In this document: in pieces, positions 56,160 through 64,000 of the stretch
Position numbering within the stretch: the first letter of the stretch is position 1
Layout: each line of letters opens with the position of its first letter
NCBI GenBank assembly: GCA_007922195.1
Contig: ML681991.1
Coordinates: forward strand, 47,142,265 to 47,206,264
Source of the DNA: Podocnemis expansa
Taxonomy: Eukaryota; Chordata; Testudines; Podocnemididae
Reading direction: 5' to 3'
Length of the DNA: 64,000 nt
Notes under the pieces: model-generated
Databases searched by the model: none
What the model was told of the DNA's origin: nothing
The model's input: the letters and a program-made list of their open reading frames with translations, nothing else
Position numbers and translations under genes: made by a program

Positions 56160-56660
56160 AGGCACATGGGGAGGCCCAGGGTAGGGCTGGCCTGGAGTGG
56201 GCCGGGGCTGCGGCCAAGAATCGGCTGCAAGGTGGGGGTGGGAGGCAAAGCCGCAGGGTCGGGCCATGAGGGCGGTGTAGCTGGAGATCGGGAGGAGGCA
56301 GAAGGCCCTGGGTGCAGCCGGGGCAGGCCAGCAGTGTGGTCAAGGATCGGCCACATGGAGAGGCTGAGGGTAGGGCTGGCCTGGAGTGGGCAGGGGGTGC
56401 AGCCAAGAATCGGCTGCTGGTGGTGGGGTAAGCCCCTGGGTCAGGCTGGGCCAGACCAGGCTGGCTGCGCAGCTGGAGATTGGGTGGAGGAGGTGGCAGG
56501 CCCTGGGTCCAGCCAGGACAGGTCTGCAGTGTGGCTGAGGATCAGCCATGTGGGGAGGCCCAGGGTCAGGGTCTGGCTGAGCAGGCTGGAAATGCATCCA
56601 AGGGGTGGCAGGGGGTGGAAGGGACAGGCCAGCAAAGCAGCCAGGGATCGGAGAGGGGGT
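56160..56660. repeat. GC-rich minisatellite in hAT element
   Basis: Irregular tandem units share GGGGAGGCCCAGGGT, GGCCTGGAGTGGGC and CAAGAATCGGCTGC cores. The long open frame across it (56118-56819) is an artefact of GC-rich repeats. Confidence 0.65.
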
Positions 56661-57164
56661 GGCAGGACAGGGAGTTGCTGTTTCAGGCAGACATGGGGTT
56701 CCAGGGGAAAACCTCTCCCATGCATAGGGTTACCATTACCTGATGTTTTCTACCCTCATGACTTCCGTCTACCAGGCATTCTAAAAATAGGTAATTCGGT
56801 CTGGTTTTTTTACTGCTGAAGAGTATTTTGGAAAGAGAAAAATTTTAAAAAAAAAAAAGCACCCAACTCAGGGCTTGAACCTGTGACTTTCAGTTTCAGT
56901 CTGCTGCACACATAAGGAACTGAGAATAGCTTGTAGAAAAATTGGGGGCAGGAACACTGTTTCCCTTATTCCTTGGAGCTTTTTTGCAGCTGCAGCTGTT
57001 ATGGGTCACTTGCTAGGAAAACAGACTATTAGCCTGCAGGTGGTGGTTTTGTGCCCTGTGTGAAGTACTTTATTTTTTGGCTTGTTCCACTTTACAAAGA
57101 GGCTAAACTGAGAAAAAATATATAGCAAACACTAATAAAATGAACGAAAATAAAGTATACCATG

Positions 57165-57605
57165 CAGGGGTGTCGCTGGCGCTGGGCACACCGGGGCACG
57201 TGTCCCGAACCCCAGCACCAGTACCCTGGATCTCCAGTCCAATCGGGCCGGAGATCCGGGGCCCAGCTGCCAATGGCTGCGGTGGCCATGGCAGCCCCAT
57301 CACCCTATGGGGATCCGGGGCCTGGCCACCTGCGGCCCCGACCCCGGCCAGGCATGCGGGGCCTGGTCGCCCGCAGCAGCAGCAGCCCCGTCCCCAGCCT
57401 GGGATCTGTGGCCTGGCTGCCCACAGCCGTGGTGGCCCCATCCCCGGCCAGGGATCTGGGGCCTGGCCGCCCGCAGTGGCATGGCGGCGCCTGGCCCTGT
57501 CCCCGACCAGGGGGCATGGCCTGTAGGCTGGGGGCGGGGCCTGCCAGTCGGGGGGCGTGGCTTGGGCTTGTGCCCGGGTCCCTCCCCCAGCCAGTGACAC
57601 CCCTG
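57165..57605. mobile_element. Short hAT MITE nested in hAT element
   Basis: It starts CAGGGGTGTCGCTGG and ends CCAGTGACACCCCTG and is flanked by an exact 8-bp duplication, ATACCATG (57157-57164 and 57606-57613). The interior is GC-rich and repetitive (GGGGCCTGGCCGCCCGCAG-like units). No coding region. Confidence 0.92.
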
Positions 57606-58100
57606 ATACCATGAATAAAATTACTAACAGGGGCCATTTAAGTAAAACAAATAAAGGGACACATTTGAACTAGCTAGAAACAATTTAGGACACAGTTTTT
57701 TAATGTAAAATGCGCTGCTATGGAAAATGAAAAATGAGAGGCAAGTTAACTGCTTTTTTAAAACTTTTTAAGGTGCTTTTGAAGTTTATATTTGCAAATT
57801 TTGCTTTTTAACTTTTTTAGTAACATGAATTAATTTTTCATTGTTCTATATTTTTCAATAATATCAGCTGCATATGTTTGCACAAAAATTTTATTCAGAA
57901 AATGTTTTGCACATGGGTTGAAAATTTTGCACACAAGCCACCAAACCTTAAAGGGAACATTGGTGGAGAATGCAGCTTCTCCAAGCTGAGGTTAATAAAA
58001 ACGTATCTACACTCCACAATGACACAGGAGAGACTGGATGGCCTTGCAACCATTTCAGTAGAGCATGAGCTAGCCCAGATGATAGACTTTCAGGCTGAGG

Positions 58101-58650
58101 ATGGGGATGGATAAAGCGTCCACCACCACAGGTGGCCCAGCTCCAGATCCCCGGACAGGGATGCGGACTGGTAAGGCAGCCTCCACTGCAGGCGGCCTGG
58201 CTCCAGATCCCTGAAGGCCGGGTAAGGGTGGCCCAGGCCCAGATCCCTGGCTTGGTCCAGGGCCTTATCAGGCTTCCACCACTTGGGACGCTGGCACTGG
58301 GACTTGGGGTACATGCCCCCTCCTATGCCCAGTGCCAGCAAAACCACTGATTTCAGGAAGCAGTTCAAATCTTTGCAACCAAGAAGACACAGAAAGCACC
58401 ACTTTGATTATTCAAACAATAAACATGCCAGTGTTTACTATACAGACAAGAAAAGTTACATTTGCTGTTCAGGCATTTGAAAGTTACTTAACATTTTTGA
58501 AAACGGAACTTTACGTTGTTAGCTCCCCTTTATTGAGGTAGGTAGCAGAGCAGGACTATGAGAGGAGTAGAACAGGAAGAAGACAGAATTTAGATCTTTC
58601 AAAGTTTGGGCCCAGGCAAGGGGAATGGGGGCATAATTTGAGCTCCCCAC
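58101..58650. other. Spacer with GC-rich repeat pieces
   Basis: 58126-58270 contains several CTCCAGATCCC / CCCAGATCCCTGG pieces, perhaps part of another element whose ends I cannot define. No gene. Confidence 0.4.
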
Positions 58651-60550
58651 CTCAGGTGCCAAAATGTTGTGGACTGGCCATGGTTCTGTCATAAGTGCAG
58701 AACTTTGCACTTGTCTTTTTTCGAAACGCATCAGGCTTCTTTTAGCCCAATCCTCTAATTTGTCCAGAACACTCTGCGGCTATGTCCACACACAAAGACT
58801 TATTTTGAAATAAGTCATTTTGAAATAAAAGCCTTATTTCAAAATGACTTATTTTGAAACAATTGTTTTATTTTGAAATAAGGGATACCCTGAAATTGAA
58901 ATAGCATGCCCTGCGTATGGCCATGTTGCCAAGCAATCTCCTGCCTAGCTCTCACCTGGAGATCCAGGCAGGGGAAAATTGCCCCCACAGCAGGGATCCC
59001 CCTGCCCTGCTGTCCCCCGCTACTGTTGGGGCAGCGGGGAAGGCACTGTGTGGGGAGGGAGTGTGGGGTACCCTGCGCGGCAGGCTATGCTGCCAAGGGC
59101 TGCCCTGAAGCCGGGCGGAGGGGAGCTGCAGCCCCCTCTCTCCCTGCCACCCCAGCTCAGGGCGGCTGAGGGGCAGCTGCCCAGCAGGCAGGAGCAGCTC
59201 CCCCCGCTCTGCCCCACCAACTGGGCTCCAGCGGCAGGTGGAGGGCCTCTACCCGCTGAGGAGACATTTGCCCAGCCCCAGCGGGGGAGGACTGGTGACG
59301 TGAGCTGGGCGCCCTACTCCCCCAGCCCCTGGCCACCTGGAAGCGGCCAGGGAAGTTGCAGGCTGGGGCACCCACTGCCCCCCCTGCGCCCGGCAAGGGG
59401 GAGCAGCAGGTTTCCCTGCCACTTCCCGTTGCTAGGGGCAGAGGGGGCGGTGGGTGCCCCAGCTGGCTTTGCCTGTCACTTCCCCTTGCTGGGGGCAGGC
59501 GGGGCGAAGCGGACTGAGGCATCTGACACCCCCGGCAAGGGGAAGCAGCGGGGGAAGCCAGCTGGGGTGTCTGCTGCCCCCGTGCACCTCCACTCAGCAC
59601 CCTGGCTAGGGTGCTGATTCCTGCCCAGGGTGCTGGGGGGGTGGTACTTCCTCCCAGGGTGCCATGCTCCCTGGGAGGAAGGTCAGACCCCTTATTTCGA
59701 AACAACAATTGTTTCAAAATAAGGTGTCTGACCCGTTTCAAAATAACCACTGTTTTGAAAGGAAAGCGGTTTAAGCCCTTTTGAAACTACGCCTCTTATT
59801 TCGAAACAACGGGCTCCATCATTTTGAAATAAGAAAACGTTGTGTGGACTTAATCTTTTTTATTTCAAAATAACCAGTGCTATTTCAAAATAAAAAAGAT
59901 GTGTGGACATACCCTGTATCTTGTCCTTGCCCTGCTTTGTATCTACCCCTTTACCTTGCTTTATGTCAGCTGCAGACTTGATGGGGTGCAATCCATCCTG
60001 TTCACCAGATCATTAATGAAAAGTTTGAACAAAACCAGCTACAGAATCCACCCTTGGGGCATTTCACTTGATACTGGCTGCCAACTGGATGTCAAGCCAT
60101 TGATCACTACCTCTTGACCCTGGCAATCTAGCCATATTTCTAGTGTCTTATAATCTGTTAATCCAACTGATAGTTCTTTAACTGTTTGATAAGAATACTC
60201 TGGAGGACTGTATTAAAGGCTTTGCTGAAGTTGAGCTCTATCATGCCTCCTGCTTTTCCCACATCCACAGACACAGTCTTCTCATCATATATTAGGCAAA
60301 ACTGTTGATCAGCCATGGAGAATCCATGCTAATTGTTCCTGATCACTTTCCTTTGTTCCAAGTGCCTCAAAATAGATCTCTTTCAGACCTGCTCCATGAT
60401 TTTCCAGGGGGTGAGGTGAGGCTGATTGCTCTGTTGTTCCCTGAATCCTTCTTCTTTTATATATAAATATGAGCACTAGATCTGCCTTTTTGCAGTCATC
60501 TGAGTATTGACATGACATCCTAAATGGGTCTAAAATTGTATTTTCAAAGG
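58650..60550 (-). mobile_element. CR1 LINE reverse-transcriptase fragment, antisense, split by MITE
   Basis: 58680-58777 (GTGCAGAACTTTGCACTTGTC to TTTGTCCAGAACACTCTG) and 59915-60540 are two parts of one antisense CR1 reverse-transcriptase region. The second part includes the reverse complement of an IELNFSKAFNTV block near 60225 and CTTGATACTGGCTGCCAAC. The Harbinger element H5 sits between them. Confidence 0.75.
58778..59914. mobile_element. Transposase-less Harbinger element H5
   Basis: It starts GGCTATGTCCACACACAAAG, ends GTGTGGACATACCC and has the same TTATTTTGAAATAA-type end arrays as H4. Short blocks next to the ends match H4: GGCCATGTTGCCA on the left, and TTCCTCCCAGGGTGCC then GGGAGGAAGGTCA on the right. 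This marks it as a deletion derivative of that family. Flanking triplets are TGC and TGT. The centre is a GC-rich filler without a gene. Confidence 0.8.
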
Positions 60551-61150
60551 AGCCTGATGGAGCTACTCTCTAAAATGCTATTCAAAGAAAAGGAAAGTTG
60601 CGTGACTGACAAGCTCAGCCTTCGTTATTTTAGCTGAACCATCAAGGTCTCCAAAAGTGACTGTGAATGACCAGAGAGCAATGGACAGAGTCTGTGACTG
60701 GTTTCATTCCCCTGAAGAGGAACAACAGACTAGACAACACTGTGCAAAAGGATAATTATTCAGGAATGTGATAATGTTAAAATATAGAGGTTATTACTCA
60801 AGTCCCTCTGATGTCAAGGCCAGTGCTTGCCCTTCATTGCAGGTTGGTCAGGAGTCAGAATTAAAAGATTGGTAGAGGTAATGCAGTAGGAAGAATGATA
60901 TAGGTCCTAAGCAGGTGATGTGGGGAACAGGAAGGACTTATATTGGTAGCTCTTACTTTCCTCTTGGCCAATCAGCTCTAAGATGTGTATGGAAATCACA
61001 GCTGTCAATATCTCCAAAAACCACCCTTCACAGAGTTTAACACATAAGTATTTGTTTTTAGTTCCAGTCCCCATTGCCCCATCTGTGGCCTGCCCACCCT
61101 CCCATCTATCCATATGGCCACTTTTACAGGTTTTTCAGTATGCAGCTTGC
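60550..61150. other. Spacer, no gene recognised
   Basis: Short open frames only. Confidence 0.5.
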
Positions 61151-61154
61151 CAAG

Positions 61155-61258
61155 CTCTAGCTGGGATGATTTAGTTGTGGTTGACCCTGTTTTGAATGGG
61201 CAGTTAGACTAGATGATTGCCTGAGGCCCTTTCTAACCCTAATTTTCTATTATTCTAC
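61155..61258 (+). mobile_element. CR1 3' tail, sense
   Basis: GATGATTTAGTTGTGG, then GCAGTTAGACTAGATGATTGC and CTGAGGCCCTTTCTAACCC followed by ATTCTA-like repeats. Confidence 0.65.
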
Positions 61259-61521
61259 ACCTCTACGTGCCAATGAGGACAGGGGCTCTAATGATCTTGA
61301 AAATATGGTCCATTCATTGAAGAGATGTCAGTTAAAGAAGACATTTGGCCTGCATAGGAAGGAGAGAGATCACAACATATGTACATTATGTATATGCTCA
61401 GACCCAGCTCCTTGCTGCACCCTCTTCTTCAAGAATCTCGACTTCTATTTGCTCCCTACACTTTAGAGGCTGTGCTCATTCCTCTCCCAAGTGAGGAATT
61501 AAACCCAGAAAAGCTTTATCT

Positions 61522-61996
61522 CAAGGGTGGCCAAACTTATGGAAATCAAGAGCCACACAAGTTGACTATGAAACCTTCGAGAGCCGCACTGAGGCATATA
61601 GCCAAATACTTTTACCTACTCCAAAATTTCTAAGTTTAAAATTCATTGTGCCCTTTAATTTTATTGTAAAAAGAGGACAAATATTAATCCTACTGATGTC
61701 AGATTCTAATAATTACTTAAGTTTACCATGAAAATTACACCTATACAGTAAAAACTTAGATACTGCTCGATGTAGAAGACTGCAGGCTAGTGGCGAGTTT
61801 TTTAAAATCCTGACCATGTTGCACTTCTCCCCACCATCCCTGACCATGACACACTTCTCCCCACTGTCCTGACCCCCTCCTGAACTCCTAGGCTGGGACT
61901 ACTTTCCTAAACTGATTTGCTGACATTCTTCCGGGAGCCACAGTTTTTCATTTAAGAGCCACATGTGGCTCCTGAGCCACAGTTTGGCCATGCCTG
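61522..61996 (+). mobile_element. Non-autonomous hAT element (family 1, copy 2)
   Basis: It starts CAAGGGTGGCCAAACTT and ends TTTGGCCATGCCTG, flanked by CTTTATCT (61514-61521) and CTCTATCT (61997-62004), seven of eight matching. The first ~240 bp match copy 1 at 10478. It has only a few minisatellite units (61810-61880) where copy 1 has many. Confidence 0.82.
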
Positions 61997-62004
61997 CTCT
62001 ATCT

Positions 62005-64000
62005 AATCAGTCGATCTTCTTGGAACAGACTTCTCTCCAGTCATGGAAGATGTAGTCTGACCATAATATTTACATTTTTTTTTAAATTAGTGGTTTTCTT
62101 ATTCATATATCCACTCTCCATAATAATCAGGATTAGCGAGAAGCAGAGGAAAGAAAAGATTGGCTTTCCCAGCTGCAACCATTCTTATCAGTGTCATAAC
62201 TCTTGTCAGTTGCCAAGATCTGATGGCTCAGAAGAAAGCAAAGAAAACCCTAATCAAACACTGCAATAGCACAGCTATTGACAGAGTTCCTTCAGTGACC
62301 CATCAGTCTCAGGCTAAACCTGAAGTAGAGACAGTTCCAATACCGTCTCTGACTCATCTGCCTCAGCCCTTCCATGGGTGCCTGCATCCACCAGGCTAAT
62401 TTGAGGCCCATGATCCTTTCGCCTCAAATATTGTCAAGGCCTGTGCACTATCAACGACTTTGCGGGTTTAAGCTAGGATTTTCAAGAGTGTTAGAAGATG
62501 ATTATCCAGTTCACAATGAAAGTTGCATTGGTGCAAATGGCTTGAGAATGACACTGGAGTGAATTTTACCACTAGCTTTTGGTCACTGAGACAAATTTGC
62601 CAAGTGGAATGCAAATTATTTCTAAGTCTCCTAGTGAATATATTTTAGACATGGAGACTTGCCCATTGGGAGCTGTTCTGAGATCTGCTGGCTACATTTC
62701 ATATGAGACAACAAGTAGCCATCATATTATAACAAACTTGTGTCATTCCTGCCAGGGGGCAGACTTGAACAGGATATTTAGAGATTCATCATTGGAAGAG
62801 CTGTTCTTTGCTTTCTGGTGGTCAAATATAGCATGGCAATGACTCTGTAAATTTCCCTGCACACACTCCTCATCCATATGTCTCACCTCTGTCCTTAAGA
62901 AGTCTCTGTAGGGATGGGAAGTGAGTTTGTAACTACCATGGTCCCATCAGTTCTGAGTCTACCCTGAGAATGCCAATAAGGTGGGGCAATTAGTTCTTGG
63001 TGTGGTAGTGTGATCATGATGAAATAGACAGGAGGTCCCATTACTGACTTTTTGGACACCATCCCAGCTCTGTTATGATCTGTGCTGTTGATGTCACTGG
63101 CAATTATTGCTAGAAAACTTTAGGTAAGAAATCAATTATATTTAGTGTAGAAATCTGTAGATATAATTTATACCTCCTTATGACATGTCCTTCAGGAGTT
63201 TGTTCCTGAGAAGCTTAGGTAAATGTCCACATTCTAAGGGGACACAGTCCTAAGTGCAACAAATACATCTTAACAGTGATGAAGAATATATCTACAAACA
63301 ATGCTTGGAGAACTGATCCACTATTATTGACCCTGATCAACAAGTGCAATTGACATTGCAATCTGGACTGGACCATTTCTGAACTTAATGCTAGTTTCTC
63401 TATTGCTGAGTCAATTTCACTGATCATAGTGCTGGTAAACAGAATGCAATTACTAACTCTCCTAGGCAGCCATAGTTAGAAAGAACCCTGGGGATTTTAT
63501 CCCAGTGGTGACCAAACAATCCAGAAAGCCTCAAAATCTGAGACTGACTGGCAGAGAAGCTAATCTGCCAGCAGTAAATTCATTTAAGAAATGGTGTAGT
63601 TGTTCACAAGTCTGAAGATTTGGCTTTTCAGATCAATATACGTACAAGACTGTCTGAGATATTTTGATTCATTACTATTTTGACCTTAAGTTCCATATTC
63701 TGGAGCCATCAGCACCTAAATTGTCTCCATAATTAAAGGTATAATACAACAACCTCTCACTCTTTCTTCAAGACAATGAGCACACAGGTCTTTTGTTATT
63801 TTAAAATCTGCTTCTCTAACCACTATGAACCATTTGGACAAATACTCCTGCTTTTGTGTCACTGTAAACTACTCCTGACTGCAAGCTCCTAAGGGAAACT
63901 TTGGCAGAGTCCAAACACAGACAGACTTGAGAGGTAGCAGGGGTTGCACCTAGGAAGGGGAAAGTCAGAGATCCTGTATCATAGCATGGCTGGATTTCCG
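62005..64000. other. Spacer, no gene recognised
   Basis: AT-rich DNA with open frames below 90 codons on either strand and no family signature. I saw no repeat boundaries. Confidence 0.5.

Larger units (their letters stand above)
56040..57962. mobile_element. Non-autonomous hAT element in hAT pseudogene
   Basis: It starts CTATGTTCCCTCTAAGGTG and ends CCTTAAAGGGAACATTG, inverted ends of the common CAGTGTTCCCTCTAAG hAT type. An exact 8-bp duplication, GTGGAGAA, flanks it (56032-56039 and 57963-57970). The left half holds a GC-rich minisatellite (56160-56660). A second hAT element is nested at 57165-57605. Deleting the element and one GTGGAGAA joins the transposase fragments in frame. Confidence 0.9.
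49030..58100 (+). pseudogene. hAT-superfamily transposase-like gene (ZMYM1-like), split by nested insertions
   Basis: Pieces of one protein appear in order on the + strand. 49030-49425 has a basic KKKKKTKDAFLSNQEGALL stretch and then LDDPGLWIHLSGSWRDFAV. 53386-54441 has RPWLMYSKSQNTAYRFCCKLF and a zinc-finger-like CH block, a decayed VILDCTPDISH catalytic region, GQDYDNGANM and FVPCNSHALNLVVSEA. 55221-56039 has GLILWHVILFEINVVSKR and LFPNAFVALCMFLTLPVIA. 57971-58100 has FSKLRLIKTYLHSTMTQERL and VEHEL, the hAT C-terminal dimerisation region. The order TTF-type zinc finger, DUF4371-type core and dimerisation domain is that of ZMYM1-like hAT proteins. Many stops and shifts show an old, dead copy. 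It is interrupted by elements at 49426-53382, 54442-55215 and 56040-57962. Confidence 0.85.

Noticed and set aside
56118..56819. 233-codon Gly/Trp-rich open frame
   Set aside because: It lies inside a GC-rich minisatellite in a hAT element and has no conserved start or domain.
57103..57614. Overlapping Pro/Gly/Ala-rich frames on both strands
   Set aside because: They are produced by the GC-rich interior of the nested hAT MITE.
58979..59617. 212-codon Ala/Gly/Pro-rich open frame in H5
   Set aside because: It is GC-rich filler inside a transposase-less element with overlapping frames on both strands.

Overview
The window is vertebrate nuclear DNA, most likely from a sauropsid. A turtle is my best guess and a crocodilian is possible. 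The reasons are several decayed CR1 LINE pieces with the typical reverse-transcriptase tail, a Tx1-like LINE, tRNA-headed SINEs with a CR1-like tail, PIF/Harbinger and hAT elements, and single-exon olfactory receptor (OR) genes. Only two host genes look intact: OR genes at 19019-19960 (+) and 43546-44478 (-). Two more ORs are broken: a heavily decayed one at about 11491-12335 (-) and one with a single stop codon at 28754-29680 (-). The three minus-strand ORs, or their flanks, share sequence with one another, as expected of a tandemly duplicated receptor cluster.

Layout. 1-8650: a GC-rich LINE of the Tx1 group of the L1 superfamily, with a C-rich leader, two ~112-bp leader repeats, a 946-codon ORF1 with a zinc knuckle, and an ORF2 (endonuclease, reverse transcriptase, C-terminal zinc finger) that is broken only by three in-frame stops. 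It ends beside a perfect 10-bp hairpin. 8650-19000: AT-rich spacer, a hAT element inside the first OR pseudogene, a 2.1-kb element with GTCGAC palindromes, a CR1 tail and a small TTCGAA-type element. 19019-25205: the first intact OR, a second copy of the 2.1-kb element, CR1 pieces and a short GTCGAC element. 25691-28655, 36662-41095 and 49426-53382: three large PIF/Harbinger elements, each carrying a Myb/SANT-like gene and a HARBI1-like transposase gene in convergent orientation, all damaged to different degrees. 58778-59914 is a transposase-less relative. 43.5-46.4 kb: the second intact OR and its upstream flank. 49.0-58.1 kb: a hAT-superfamily, ZMYM1-like transposase pseudogene split by a Harbinger element, a solo LTR and a hAT element, the last with another hAT element inside it. 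Each insertion has a recognisable target-site duplication (TSD). 58.6-64 kb: CR1 remnants, a second copy of the first hAT family, and sequence in which I recognise nothing.

Most of the window's interest lies in its transposon stratigraphy: nested insertions with readable TSDs, filled and empty site pairs, minisatellites inside non-autonomous elements, and Harbinger ends built from arrays of CpG-centred palindromes that decay by CpG transition. I found no CRISPR array, bacterial operon, rRNA gene or functional tRNA gene. Ten undetermined bases (30201-30210) lie inside a GATA microsatellite.
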